From NCBI GenBank assembly GCA_026196615.1, contig JAPHSW010000069.1, forward strand, positions 1-44,169: 44,169 nucleotides of DNA. The letters are read 5' to 3'. Source of the DNA: Gammaproteobacteria bacterium. GTDB lineage: Bacteria > Pseudomonadota > Gammaproteobacteria > GRL18. The notes below the pieces were generated by a model that saw only the letters and a list, made by a program, of their open reading frames with translations, had not been told where the DNA came from and ran no database searches. The translations under genes and the position numbers were made by a program. Positions 8,500-17,848 of this stretch are shown piece after piece. Within the stretch, counting starts at the first letter, position 1. Each line of letters starts with the position of its first letter.

Positions 8500-10725
8500 A
8501 TGAAATTTTTTGAGACAAGGAATTTGAATACTTGTCAGCACGCATCAAGTTTCTACATTATCAGTATCATTATCGGTATTTTAATGTCTATTTCGTCACA
8601 AGCGGCATCGCCTGCATCAAATGAATACAGTGAACTTGATCAGAGTATTTTGAATGAAATTTCTCTAGAAGGACTTTATGATTTACCCCTTGTGGAAATT
8701 GCAACAGGGACGGCAGTACCACTGGAAAAAGCGCCTGCAGTGGCATCGTTAATTACGGCCAAAGATATCAAGGCAATGGGAGCTACAACGCTTTACGAGG
8801 TTTTGGAATCAGTTCCTGGCATCCATATAAGTCCTTCGACACTCACCGCCTCTTCTGTGATTTCAGTCCGAGGAGTACAGACTGCTCAAACACCCCAGGT
8901 ATTAATTCTATTAAATGGCTATCGAATTTCGGCAGATGCTTCAAGTGCTATTTTTCCTTCCAGTGGTATCATTAATGTTCAGCATATTTCAAGAATTGAA
9001 GTGGTTCGAGGTTCGGGATCGGCTGTCTATGGTGCCGATGCTTTTTCTGGTGTTGTTAATATTATCACCAAATCAGCACAGGAGATGAACGGCTTTCATA
9101 TGGGTGTTAAAGGTGGTTCGTTTGATACTCAAAATGTTTGGGGGCAATATGGTGGAACGATAGGTAATGGTTGGGATTTAGCATTCAATATAGAATATAT
9201 GGACCAGGGGGCTGATAAAAGTCGTAAGATCGGCAGTGATGCCCAAACAAGTCTGGATGCTTTGTTTGGCACAAATGCGTCATTGGCCCCAGGTCATTTT
9301 GATAGGCGTTATGAATCGACAACTTATAACATTCACCTCAGTAATGAGCATTGGAAAGTGGGTATTGATGGTTGGGCACAAAGAGATATAGGCCAGGGTG
9401 CTGGCATTGCTCAAGCGCTGGACGAAGATGGATATGCTGATCTTGATCAAGTTTTATTTTCTCTGGAATATACTAATAAAGATTGGTTTGATGATGTAGA
9501 GCTGACTGGAAAATTAAGTTATCAGTACATTGATCAACAATTCTATCTCAATATTTTCCCGCCGGGTAATGTATCCCTGATTGGTTCTGATGGTAATCTT
9601 TTTACATCACCTTTCAACCCGGTTTCTTTTCCTGATGGTGTTATTGGTAACCCTGGTCGGGAAAATAAAATTCCTCAACTTGATATCATTGCTCTTTATG
9701 ATGGCTGGACTAATCATAATTGGCGATTTAATATTGGTGGAAAACAAGAAAAGCTGGAAACAAAAGCAACTAAAAATTTTGGTACGAACGTTATTGATGG
9801 TACGGTTTCTCCCATTGATGGTACTTTGACTGATGTCACTGGAACACCCTATATATACATCCCTGATGAAGACAGGACGATAAAATATATTTCTGTTCAG
9901 GATATCTGGGAGTTTGATGTTGATTGGACGCTAACCGCTGGCTTACGCTACGATGATTATTCAGACTTTGGTTCAACAACAAATTTTAGAGGGGCTTTGG
10001 TTTGGACTCCCACTGATAAACTGATTACTAAATTACTTTATGCAACTGCTTTTCGTGCACCTGCTTTTTCCGAATTGTATGGACAAAACAATCCCATCGT
10101 ATTGGGTAATCCTGATCTTGATCCTGAAACAATCAAAACAACTGAATTAGCTTTTAATTATGAAGTAAGCACAGATTTTACGACAGCTTTGAATCTGTAT
10201 TATTATGAAACTAAAGATATGATTGACTTTATTGGTAATCTGGATGGTACTAAAAATGCTCAAAATGACAAAAGCTTAACTGGAAAAGGTTTTGAAATTG
10301 AAGGTGCATGGCAAATTAATAAGCAACTGAAAGTTCTGGCTAACTATGCCTATCAAAGCACTAAAAATGACAATACTCATGATCAGGTTGGGTATGTGGC
10401 TCAACAACAATTTTACTTAGATGCTCGTTGGAAGTTACAACCTGAATGGGAACTCTCTAGTCAATTAAGTTGGATTGGTGATAGAGATAGAGCTGAAACT
10501 GATACCCGAGAAGAAATTGACGATTATACTTTGGTCAACATGACATTACGCAGAAAAAATCTCAAAATAGGTGAAGGCAAGGGAAATTGGGAATTTGCAG
10601 CAAGTATCAGAAATCTTTTTGATGAAGAAGCATATGAGCCCAGTGATGGAGGAATACCGGGTGATTATCCTTTAAATGAGCGTGGAGTTTACGCTGAAAT
10701 TCGATATCATTTACCCACTAATTAA
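8500..10725 (+). CDS. TonB-dependent outer-membrane receptor
   Basis: 741 residues from the ATG at 8500. The frame opens with a TTG at 8488, but that would lie on the predicted transcription start, so the ATG is preferred. A signal peptide (hydrophobic core around residues 18-34) is followed by an N-terminal extension and the plug domain (LYEVLESVPGI, SVRGVQ, VLILLNGYRI, RIEVVRGSGSAVYGADAFSGVVNIITK). The remainder is an aromatic-rich beta-barrel with a C-terminal strand. The plug-barrel layout is that of CirA/FepA/BtuB-type receptors. The substrate is not recognisable. The neighbours are not ABC permeases but three binding-protein-like genes and a diguanylate cyclase, suggesting a link to signalling as well as uptake. 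Confidence 0.92.
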   Translation: MKFFETRNLNTCQHASSFYIISIIIGILMSISSQAASPASNEYSELDQSILNEISLEGLYDLPLVEIATGTAVPLEKAPAVASLITAKDIKAMGATTLYEVLESVPGIHISPSTLTASSVISVRGVQTAQTPQVLILLNGYRISADASSAIFPSSGIINVQHISRIEVVRGSGSAVYGADAFSGVVNIITKSAQEMNGFHMGVKGGSFDTQNVWGQYGGTIGNGWDLAFNIEYMDQGADKSRKIGSDAQTSLDALFGTNASLAPGHFDRRYESTTYNIHLSNEHWKVGIDGWAQRDIGQGAGIAQALDEDGYADLDQVLFSLEYTNKDWFDDVELTGKLSYQYIDQQFYLNIFPPGNVSLIGSDGNLFTSPFNPVSFPDGVIGNPGRENKIPQLDIIALYDGWTNHNWRFNIGGKQEKLETKATKNFGTNVIDGTVSPIDGTLTDVTGTPYIYIPDEDRTIKYISVQDIWEFDVDWTLTAGLRYDDYSDFGSTTNFRGALVWTPTDKLITKLLYATAFRAPAFSELYGQNNPIVLGNPDLDPETIKTTELAFNYEVSTDFTTALNLYYYETKDMIDFIGNLDGTKNAQNDKSLTGKGFEIEGAWQINKQLKVLANYAYQSTKNDNTHDQVGYVAQQQFYLDARWKLQPEWELSSQLSWIGDRDRAETDTREEIDDYTLVNMTLRRKNLKIGEGKGNWEFAASIRNLFDEEAYEPSDGGIPGDYPLNERGVYAEIRYHLPTN

Positions 10726-10828
10726 GCTTAATTTATGACAAACATCATTAATTATCGATAAATTCTGCAAGATAATGTTTTCTCTGATAAAATTAAAATA
10801 CTGCTAACAAAAATAATGACTATTATTT

Positions 10829-11542
10829 ATGATGTATGTAATACGTTATTTTCTTATTACTTTCTTTTTATGTACTTTATGGGTGGTATCTTTACCCATC
10901 GTTAGTGCAGCGAACCTCTATGTCTTTTATCCAACCGATATTCGCCCCAAGTCCCTGCAAGGAAAAATTAATGCATTGTGTCCCGATATCAATACAGTGG
11001 CATTTGGTCGTGTAGTTGATTTTTATCGGCAAATCGATCAACTTCCTCCCAATGCCATCTTAAGCCTTAACCCTGTTGTCACGCGTAAGCAAGAAAATAA
11101 TACCAGTATTAAGGGCAGTAAAGATGGACTCTATGAAGAAGAGTATCTATTGATTTCACTTGATAAGCCCATTGATTTAGCAGATATTTCAAAAATAAAA
11201 ATTGGTGTTCTTGATATTTTAGGCCGTAAGCCTATGAAACGTTTTATGAAAGATTTATTTGATAGTAATGTTCAAATTAAACGAGTAATAAAGACAGAAG
11301 ACTTTTTGCCTTTGCTGACTTTTCAATTAGCAGATGCCATTTTTGTTTCACAAACAACCTATAAAAAATTACAAAAAAAATCTAAGCAGAAGTTGATAGC
11401 GACTAAAACAGGTATTTATATTGGCCTTGCCATTACGGATGTTTATCAACAGAGCAATAATGAAATTACGCAATGCATTCAGAAGTTTGACGATCAGACC
11501 AATGCCCTTTTAGGTGTTGATAACTGGGAGTTAATACCATGA
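10829..11542 (+). CDS. Secreted periplasmic binding-protein-like protein
   Basis: 237 residues. A hydrophobic signal sequence (about residues 5-27, ending near VSAAN) indicates export to the periplasm. The mature part alternates beta and alpha segments, with an IGVLDILGRKPMKRFMKD segment reminiscent of the second lobe of type 2 periplasmic binding proteins such as PhnD. I cannot assign a family with certainty. It starts about 100 bp after the TonB receptor and its stop overlaps the next start by 4 bp (ATGA), so it is translationally coupled to the ABC_sub_bind protein. A role in capturing whatever the TonB receptor imports is inferred from position only. Confidence 0.6.
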   Translation: MMYVIRYFLITFFLCTLWVVSLPIVSAANLYVFYPTDIRPKSLQGKINALCPDINTVAFGRVVDFYRQIDQLPPNAILSLNPVVTRKQENNTSIKGSKDGLYEEEYLLISLDKPIDLADISKIKIGVLDILGRKPMKRFMKDLFDSNVQIKRVIKTEDFLPLLTFQLADAIFVSQTTYKKLQKKSKQKLIATKTGIYIGLAITDVYQQSNNEITQCIQKFDDQTNALLGVDNWELIP

Positions 11543-12534
11543 AGAGCATTACTCAATTTAAGCTCAACTTTAAATCAGGCTTGTTATTTTTATTGGCGCT
11601 GTTCTTGTGTCTGGGTTGCTGGAAAAATAATAATGCCTGGGCCAAGGATTATGTTGTTTTATTGAGTTCTGAAGGAGAAAATTTTAAACAAACGATCAAA
11701 GGTTTAAAGGATGATTTGGCTGAAGATGTGAAATTTATTGAGTACTCCATTAGTGATAAAGCAAACAGTAAGTCGATTGAAAAAATAATTCATGACAGTC
11801 ACCCTAAGCTATTAGTTTTTCTAGGTAACAAACCTTTACAAGCCTACTCTCAATATCAACAGAAATATACTGGCAGCACCTTTCCTCCCAGTATTGCACT
11901 TTCTGCTTTGTATTTGGACCGACAATTACGAGATTTAAAAAATACCAATGGCATTCGCTATGAGATCCCTGCGGTAACGAGTCTTGTTCAATTACGTTCA
12001 ATTGTAAAACATCCTATTCGAAAAGTGGGTGTTATTTATAGAGAATGGATGAGTGATTTTATCAAACAAAATCAAGCGTATTGTGAAAAAGAGAGAATTG
12101 AATTAGTGGCGGTTAAAATTCCCAATAAAGCGTCGATAGGGCAGTTAAGTTATCATTTAAAACATTTATTACATGAAAATATTGATGCACTTTGGGTGGT
12201 TAATGATAATGGCTTATTGCAGCCCAGATACATCCAGAACGCCTGGATACCTTTGTTGAAAAACTTCAATAAGCCAGTACTTGTAGGAATTAAGGCATTA
12301 GCTGAATCCAATTTGAATTTTGGTACTTTTTCAGTTGAAGCAGATCACTATGCTTTGGGGGTTCAGGGAGCAGAAATGATCAGTGATATCATGGATAATG
12401 ACTGGCAAATTTCTGAGCCAAAAATTGATCCACCACTTTCTATTAGTAATTTGTTAAATATTAAATTGAGTAAGAAAAAGAATATTCTGCTAGACAATAA
12501 AAAAATGGGACAAATTGATAAATTAATTCAATAG
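11539..12534 (+). CDS. ABC transporter substrate-binding family protein (PF04392-like)
   Basis: 331 residues. The N-terminal signal has two options: a Cys in CLGC that is a poor lipobox, or a signal peptidase I site after AWA. The mature domain looks like the ABC_sub_bind family: a VVLLSS start, LLVFLGNKPLQAY, IRKVGVIYREW, a DALWVVNDNG segment, PVLVGIKALAE and a C-terminal HYALGVQGAEMISDI. Such proteins normally feed an ABC permease, but no permease or ATPase gene is present here. Start codon overlap with the upstream gene indicates coupled translation. It may be a sensor or scavenging component of the TonB locus. Confidence 0.75.
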   Translation: MKSITQFKLNFKSGLLFLLALFLCLGCWKNNNAWAKDYVVLLSSEGENFKQTIKGLKDDLAEDVKFIEYSISDKANSKSIEKIIHDSHPKLLVFLGNKPLQAYSQYQQKYTGSTFPPSIALSALYLDRQLRDLKNTNGIRYEIPAVTSLVQLRSIVKHPIRKVGVIYREWMSDFIKQNQAYCEKERIELVAVKIPNKASIGQLSYHLKHLLHENIDALWVVNDNGLLQPRYIQNAWIPLLKNFNKPVLVGIKALAESNLNFGTFSVEADHYALGVQGAEMISDIMDNDWQISEPKIDPPLSISNLLNIKLSKKKNILLDNKKMGQIDKLIQ

Positions 12535-12673
12535 TATCAGCTGTGTTATAGAAAAATAAAGATATAATTATTATATACTCAAAATAAACGTGCGTTTTTT
12601 AGAGTATATTTAAAACCAAATTTAGTAGTATATTAAATGTCGCATATACTATTCACTTAAGTTAAAGATTGTA

Positions 12674-13501
12674 ATGTTTAAAGCATATATTTTGATTTTT
12701 TCTATAATTATGAGCCAGGTTGTAGTGGCGAATGATAAAACGAGTATTAACTTTGCACCACTTCCCACCAAAAAAACTGTAAAAAATGCTGAAGACTTTT
12801 TGTCTATGGCTACTTATCTTAAAAATAAGCTTTCACTGGATTTTAATTTTATCTATAAACAAGACTATCAGGATATTCTTGATGGGTTTGAAAACAAGAC
12901 AATAGATATTGCATATCTCGGACCTTTACCATTAATCTCATTGGTAAAAAAATATCAACACATTGAACCAATTGTGACTTTTAAAAATAATAGTGGCTCA
13001 AGTAAATATCGTTGTGTACTTGCTAAGTTTAAAAAGGATGATTTTAATAATAACAAACCAATAAAAGTAGCATTGACTCAACCTCTGTCAACATGTGGTT
13101 ATTTAATGACCAGCCAACTATTGAAAGATAATTTTAATGTTGACTTAAAACAGCAACAGTATCACTACACTATGTCTCATACTAATGCTTTATTAGCAGT
13201 TTTGCAGGGTGATTATTTAATAGCGGGTGCAAAAAAAAATATTGCAGAGAAATTTAAATCTCTTGGAATAGAAATTATTGCACAGAGTAAAGAGCTTCCA
13301 GGTTTTAGTCTGGTTGCCAACAAAAAAACATTGTCACCAAAACAAATTCAAACAATTCAACAAAGTTTATTGTCTGTTTCTCCTGATACTCTCAAATTAT
13401 GGAGTGGCTTTACATCAAATGGTATGAAAAGGGTCAGTTTAAAAGATTATGATGTTTTAAATATTAATATTGTTATTCCTCAGAGTGGGAATATTAAATG
13501 A
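12674..13501 (+). CDS. PhnD-like phosphate/phosphonate-type substrate-binding protein
   Basis: 275 residues with a signal peptide (about 1-19, ending VVVAN). The mature part has the PhnD/PF12974 pattern: INFAPLPTKK at the start, YQDILDGFENKTIDIAYLGPLPL (the binding-cleft segment), and a serine/threonine-rich hinge including STCGYLMTSQLL. Periplasmic location expected. No phn or pst transport genes are adjacent. Its stop overlaps the start of the membrane diguanylate cyclase by 4 bp (ATGA), so the two are translationally coupled. The simplest reading is a ligand-binding partner that signals to the cyclase's periplasmic domain. An AT-rich 139-bp gap separates it from the previous gene, suggesting its own promoter. 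Confidence 0.85.
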   Translation: MFKAYILIFSIIMSQVVVANDKTSINFAPLPTKKTVKNAEDFLSMATYLKNKLSLDFNFIYKQDYQDILDGFENKTIDIAYLGPLPLISLVKKYQHIEPIVTFKNNSGSSKYRCVLAKFKKDDFNNNKPIKVALTQPLSTCGYLMTSQLLKDNFNVDLKQQQYHYTMSHTNALLAVLQGDYLIAGAKKNIAEKFKSLGIEIIAQSKELPGFSLVANKKTLSPKQIQTIQQSLLSVSPDTLKLWSGFTSNGMKRVSLKDYDVLNINIVIPQSGNIK

Positions 13502-15423
13502 AATTAAGAGTTGTTTTCGTACTTGTTTGTTTCTGTTTAATATCTACTTTTTTTTATCAGTTTATACAAAAGTCTAAAGAAAGAGCATCACAAAATTTAG
13601 CCAATCAAACTTTAGAGTCAACCAATGCAGCCTATAAAGCAATTGTTGAAACTTACAATGTAGCCTCAGAAAGACATTTTCTTAGCTTGATGCGTAATAA
13701 ACAAGTTCTTAATATTTTAAAAAAGTTTAAAACTGAAAATTCGGATGAACAAGAAATTTTACGAGGTGAACTGTATCGATTGCTATATGAAGAATACCAA
13801 ATTCTTAAACAATTTAACGTCAGACAATTTCATTTCCATACTCATGATGGTAAAAGCTTGCTTCGCTTTCACTCTCCTTCTCTAAATGGTGATTCACTAT
13901 TTAATATAAGACAATCCATTCGGATAGCTAATTTAAATAAAAAAAAGGTAACAGGCTTTGAAGGCGGAAGAGTTTATCCTGGGTACCGTTATGTTTTTCC
14001 AATTATTTATGATAATGAACATCTTGGTAGTGTCGAGTTTTCTATTTCGTTTGAAGGTATAGAAAAAAAGCTAAAAACCATTCTCCCTTTTTATGCACAT
14101 CAACTCATTTTAGAAAAAGAAATAAGCTACAGTAAAGTATTTAAACAACATAAAGTATATTTTATAACATCAGAGTTTGATGACTTACATTTTATTGAAC
14201 ACCCTCAGATTTCCAAAATAACAAATGAGATACAGAATGACAGCCTTGTTTCTCAATTAACTCAAATAATAAAAAATAATCCTGAATACGAAAATTTTCT
14301 ACATAATAAAAAAAATCAAAGTATTCCTATTATTTATAATAATAGTGCTTATGTTGTTAATTTTTTGAATATTTATAATATAGAAAATAAGCTTGCTGGG
14401 CATATTGTTTCTTTTGGCGAGTTAGATGATCTTTTGAAAATAAATGAAAACTATAATAAAACGATGTTCATGGGGCTTATTGTTTTAGTTATATTACTTT
14501 TTTTAGTTATCTTTATTATTTTTCAAATAAATAAAACACAATCTCAAAAACAGGAAATGCTAAATAAACTTCAAAAATTTATTGATATTCAAGATAGCAT
14601 TGTTATTTTAACAAATGGTTCAAAATTGAATTTTGCCAATCAAAAATTCTTTGATTTTTTCGGTTATGAAAATTTGGAACTTTTTCTTGAAGATTACACA
14701 TGTATTTGTCATCGATTTATTGATAATGATAATTTTTTCCACTTAGGAAATGTTTTAGAGGAACAAAAACACTGGGTTGAAAGTTTATTAAATTTACCAG
14801 GTAGGCAAAGAATAGTGTCAATGCTGGATAAAAGTTCAGTGCCTTATGCGTTTACTGTTACTATTAATCATTATAATAGTAATTCATATGTTATTAATTT
14901 CAGTGATATCACTGATAATATGCTTGAAAAGCTTCAACTACAAAAACAGACGATACATGATCCGCTGACTCAGGCCTATAATCGAGTTTACTATAACAAC
15001 TCAATTCAAAGACTTATCGAATTAAATCATCAAAGGAATAAAAAAACAGGGGTAATATTTTTTGACATTGACTACTTTAAAGAGATTAATGATACATGTG
15101 GACATGAAGCTGGTGATACTATTTTAAAGAATCTGGTTAACCTTGTGAGTAAACAAATAAGAGAAACAGATCAACTTATCCGCTGGGGTGGGGAAGAATT
15201 TATTATTATCACATCAACAGATTCTTTAAAAGATGTTGCCAAACAAGCTGAATATATTAGAGCAATGATTGAACATCATAATTTTTCAACAGTTAAAAAA
15301 TTAAGTTGTAGTTTTGGTGTCAGTATTTATGAACAGGGTAATGATATTCATAAAGTAATTAAACAAGCAGATAAAAAACTCTATGAAGCTAAAAATAGTG
15401 GTAGAAATAAAGTAGCAATGTAA
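13498..15423 (+). CDS. Membrane diguanylate cyclase with periplasmic sensor and PAS domain
   Basis: 641 residues. TM1 at about 4-22, a periplasmic sensor region of roughly 290 residues (with FHFHTHDGKSLLRFHSP typical of Cache-like sensors), TM2 at about 320-343, a PAS-like domain (about 355-480) and a C-terminal GGDEF domain. The active-site loop is GGEEF (564-568), and the inhibitory I-site RxxD is present (RETD, 555-558), so product inhibition by c-di-GMP is expected. It should make c-di-GMP from two GTP in response to a periplasmic ligand, plausibly delivered by the coupled PhnD-like protein. It counters the HD-GYP phosphodiesterase encoded 8 kb upstream. Confidence 0.92.
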   Translation: MKLRVVFVLVCFCLISTFFYQFIQKSKERASQNLANQTLESTNAAYKAIVETYNVASERHFLSLMRNKQVLNILKKFKTENSDEQEILRGELYRLLYEEYQILKQFNVRQFHFHTHDGKSLLRFHSPSLNGDSLFNIRQSIRIANLNKKKVTGFEGGRVYPGYRYVFPIIYDNEHLGSVEFSISFEGIEKKLKTILPFYAHQLILEKEISYSKVFKQHKVYFITSEFDDLHFIEHPQISKITNEIQNDSLVSQLTQIIKNNPEYENFLHNKKNQSIPIIYNNSAYVVNFLNIYNIENKLAGHIVSFGELDDLLKINENYNKTMFMGLIVLVILLFLVIFIIFQINKTQSQKQEMLNKLQKFIDIQDSIVILTNGSKLNFANQKFFDFFGYENLELFLEDYTCICHRFIDNDNFFHLGNVLEEQKHWVESLLNLPGRQRIVSMLDKSSVPYAFTVTINHYNSNSYVINFSDITDNMLEKLQLQKQTIHDPLTQAYNRVYYNNSIQRLIELNHQRNKKTGVIFFDIDYFKEINDTCGHEAGDTILKNLVNLVSKQIRETDQLIRWGGEEFIIITSTDSLKDVAKQAEYIRAMIEHHNFSTVKKLSCSFGVSIYEQGNDIHKVIKQADKKLYEAKNSGRNKVAM

Positions 15424-15563
15424 AATTTATTAGGTTTACCTGAAAAAAAGAAATTATTTTGAACTTTTCATTCCTGGGCTGGTCATAGTTATAGTGGACA
15501 TAAGTTTAAGTTGTTAATTTTTGACTTAACCTTGATGGACACTTCACTTAATCCCTTTTTTGT

Positions 15564-15588
15564 ACCCCACCTAGCGTGGGGTTTTTTT
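15564..15588 (+). terminator. Intrinsic terminator
   Basis: ACCCCAC, loop CTAGC, GTGGGGT, followed by a T-run. It lies 140 bp after the diguanylate cyclase stop, and its T-run overlaps the last bases of engB on the other strand. The minus strand has no T-run after the stem, so it acts on the plus-strand transcript. Confidence 0.8.
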
Positions 15589-16213
15589 ATTCTGTCTGTT
15601 CAGGCTCATTCAGCTCAAACCACTCATTTAATTTGTCTCTTGCTTCTTCAACCCCCGTTTTCTTTAAAGCTGAAAACAATTGAACCGTTGTTCCAGGATA
15701 GTCGGTTTTGAGTGTTTTTTGGACTTTAAGCAACACATTTTGTGCCGCACCACGTTTAAATTTGTCTGATTTTGTCAGCAAAATGTGTGCAGACATGTTG
15801 GCTTTTTGGCACCATTGCAGCATAAGGCAATCATATTCAGTTAATGGTCGACGAACATCCATAATCATCATGACTCCCCTGAGTGATGAGCGATCAATCA
15901 AATAACGTTCCAATAGATTTTGCCAGTGCTGTTTAATTTTAAGTGGGACTTTGGCATAACCATAACCAGGAAGATCCACCAGATGTCGGTTGGGATCAAT
16001 TGAAAAATAATTGATCATCTGTGTTCGTCCTGGTGTCTTTGAGGTTCGACAGAGCGTTTTTATATCAGTAATCGTATTGATTGCACTGGATTTACCTGCA
16101 TTGGAACGTCCTGCAAAAGCAACTTCAATAGCTTCATCATGAGGTAATTGACTCCATTTATTAACACTGAGTAGAAATTCAGCACAACGGTAGTGGTTAG
16201 GGCTTTTAATCAA
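15587..16213 (-). CDS. engB: Ribosome biogenesis GTPase EngB (YihA/YsxC)
   Basis: 208 residues, normal length for the family. GTPase motifs: P-loop GRSNAGKSS (35-43), the TPGRT switch (G2), DLPGYGYA (G3), TKSD (G4) and SALK (G5). EngB is an essential GTPase that assists late assembly of the 50S ribosomal subunit. The start is a TTG at 16213, the only credible start: an in-frame stop lies further upstream with no ATG or GTG between. It is preceded by GGAG at 5-base spacing. The gene is divergent from the cytochrome genes, a neighbourhood also seen in other gammaproteobacteria. Confidence 0.96.
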   Translation of the reverse strand: MIKSPNHYRCAEFLLSVNKWSQLPHDEAIEVAFAGRSNAGKSSAINTITDIKTLCRTSKTPGRTQMINYFSIDPNRHLVDLPGYGYAKVPLKIKQHWQNLLERYLIDRSSLRGVMMIMDVRRPLTEYDCLMLQWCQKANMSAHILLTKSDKFKRGAAQNVLLKVQKTLKTDYPGTTVQLFSALKKTGVEEARDKLNEWFELNEPEQTE

Positions 16214-16557
16214 TGGTGCTCCAGGAGTTAGGTGATGACATGTTAAGTTTTTGTTCAGTTAGCTCATGATAATATGGGTTTAATATCTAATTTCGGACAC
16301 TTTTCTTTTAAATAAGAAGTAATAATGCCGTAATTTCAAGCTTTGGGATGCCATTCATTTTCATTAGAATGTTGGCATAGATCAATTATTTAACTATTTT
16401 AGCACTTTATTATGAACAAATGTTGGTCAAGTGATGTCATTTTGTGTAAAATATCCCAAATTTTTTTATCGATAGTCCACTGCACCTTCATATCAGAATA
16501 TAGAGTGGCAGGAATGATGTGATATCGGTATATAATCACCTTTTTATGGAGTAAAAA
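16214..16557. other. 344-bp divergent intergenic region, engB / cytochrome c5
   Basis: No gene seen. It should hold the promoters of engB (leftwards) and cytochrome c5 (rightwards). A TATAAT at 16531-16536 lies 22 bp before the cytochrome start, without a clear -35. Around 16348-16378 an imperfect hairpin (ATGCCATTC ... GAATGTTGGCAT) is visible. An FNR/ANR-like box overlaps it. Confidence 0.5.
16372..16385. promoter_or_regulatory. Weak FNR/ANR-like box
   Basis: TTGGC, four bases, ATCAA: the right half matches the TTGAT-N4-ATCAA consensus perfectly, the left half 3 of 5. It lies 172 bp upstream of the cytochrome c5 start. Oxygen control of cytochrome genes would make sense, but the match is modest. 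Confidence 0.2.
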
Positions 16558-16857
16558 ATGAAAAAATCAATTCAATTATTAGTTGCTGCTGCTTTTGTTG
16601 CAGGTTCTGCTGCTGCAGTTGCTGATGGTGCTGCTCTTTATAAAACAGCTTGTTTTGCTTGTCATGATGCTGGTGTTGCTGGTGCTCCTAAGTTTGGTGA
16701 CAAAGCACTTTGGGCTCCAAGAATAGCAACTGGTGTTGATGCTATGGTTAAGGTTGTTATCACTGGTAAAGGCGCTATGCCTCCTAATGGTGGCACTCAG
16801 TTAACTGAAGCTCAAATCCGTGAAGTTGTTGTGTATATGGCGGACTCCGCAAAGTAA
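16558..16857 (+). CDS. Cytochrome c5-like monohaem c-type cytochrome
   Basis: 99 residues. A signal peptide (about 1-22, Ala-rich) is followed by one haem-binding CFACH motif (Cys32, Cys35, His36). A Met in GAMPPNGG is the likely sixth axial ligand. The pattern (ADG.ALY.. at the mature start, GAPKFGDKALWAPRI, and the C-terminal helix EAQIREVVVYMA) is that of class I cytochrome c5. It should carry electrons in the periplasm, probably to a terminal oxidase. GGAG precedes the ATG. It lies just upstream of cytochrome c4 and the cytochrome c maturation genes. Confidence 0.92.
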   Translation: MKKSIQLLVAAAFVAGSAAAVADGAALYKTACFACHDAGVAGAPKFGDKALWAPRIATGVDAMVKVVITGKGAMPPNGGTQLTEAQIREVVVYMADSAK

Positions 16858-16875
16858 AGTTTTAGAATGAAGTTT

Positions 16876-16906
16876 GCTTACATCCTCTGTAGTTGAGGAT
16901 GTAAGC
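16876..16906 (+). terminator. Strong 12-bp hairpin after cytochrome c5
   Basis: GCTTACATCCTC, 7-base loop, GAGGATGTAAGC: perfect 12-bp arms starting 18 bp after the stop. Only a broken T-rich tail follows, so it may be an attenuating or mRNA-stabilising hairpin rather than a full terminator. Confidence 0.5.
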
Positions 16907-17031
16907 TATCTTTAGACTACTCTTTATACTTTCTACTATTTTCTCTGTTGTCGCAGAATTCATAAATAACAGAAGTAAGTGATAGAAAGTATGAAGAGTA
17001 CAGTTTGAAATATCAGAATTTAGGTAAAACC

Positions 17032-17670
17032 ATGAAAAAAATTGCTATCGTTGCTACTTTATTAGTAGGTTTGACAGGTGTTGTACATGCGGCTGGAGAT
17101 GCTGAAGCTGGAAAAACAAAAGGTGCAAGCTGTGTAGCGTGCCATGGTGCTGATGGTAATTCTTTACCTGCAACACCTAACTTTCCTAATCTTGCAGGTC
17201 AAAGTGAAGCTTTTCTGTATAAGCAGATGAAAGATTTCAAAGAAGGCAAGCGTAAAGATCCAACAATGAATGCAATGATTATGGCGCTTGATGATCAAGC
17301 AATGCAAGATGTTGCAGCATTTTATGCCAGTCAAAAAGTAAAACCTGGTGAAGCTGATCCCGCTTTAGTTGATGCAGGTAAAGCAATCTATAAAGGTGGT
17401 ATTGCAGAAATTGGTGTCCCAGCTTGTATGGGGTGTCATGGTCCAGCAGGTAACGGTAACCCAGGTTCAGGTTATCCTCAATTAGCCAGCCAGAAATCAG
17501 TTTATGTTGAAAAACAATTAAAAGATTTCCGTACTGCAGCTCAAAATATGACAGATACTCCAGTTGGTCGTTCAAACGATGCCAGTAAAATGATGCGTAA
17601 TGCAGTAAAACGTATGAGTGACCCAGAAATTAAAGCGGTTGCACAATATATTCAGGGCTTACAGCCTTAA
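17032..17670 (+). CDS. Cytochrome c4 (dihaem c-type cytochrome)
   Basis: 212 residues from the ATG at 17032; the upstream TTG at 17005 is rejected because the signal peptide begins at the ATG (MKKIAIVATLLVGLTGVVHA). Two haem motifs, CVACH (34-38) and CMGCH (132-136), lie in two repeated class I domains, each with its own Met ligand region, the internal duplication typical of cytochrome c4. Periplasmic or membrane-associated electron carrier to cbb3-type or other oxidases. An intrinsic terminator follows about 100 bp downstream. Confidence 0.94.
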   Translation: MKKIAIVATLLVGLTGVVHAAGDAEAGKTKGASCVACHGADGNSLPATPNFPNLAGQSEAFLYKQMKDFKEGKRKDPTMNAMIMALDDQAMQDVAAFYASQKVKPGEADPALVDAGKAIYKGGIAEIGVPACMGCHGPAGNGNPGSGYPQLASQKSVYVEKQLKDFRTAAQNMTDTPVGRSNDASKMMRNAVKRMSDPEIKAVAQYIQGLQP

Positions 17671-17770
17671 GCGTATTATTTAGCTTTAAGCCCTTATTTT
17701 TGTTAATAAGCATTAATAATATAAGGTTTTAAAGTGGTTGCTAATTCGCTTTTAGCTTTTTATAATACGA

Positions 17771-17802
17771 AAGGGGTGGTCTTTAGACCACCCCTTTTTT
17801 TT
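17771..17802 (+). terminator. Intrinsic terminator after cytochrome c4
   Basis: AAGGGGTGGTC, loop TTTA, GACCACCCCTT, then a run of eight T. A perfect 11-bp GC-rich stem closing the cytochrome transcription unit. Confidence 0.93.
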
Positions 17803-17848
17803 GACTATAGCTTTATGTATTAACTGTGTTTAGGACATGAATTAAAAC

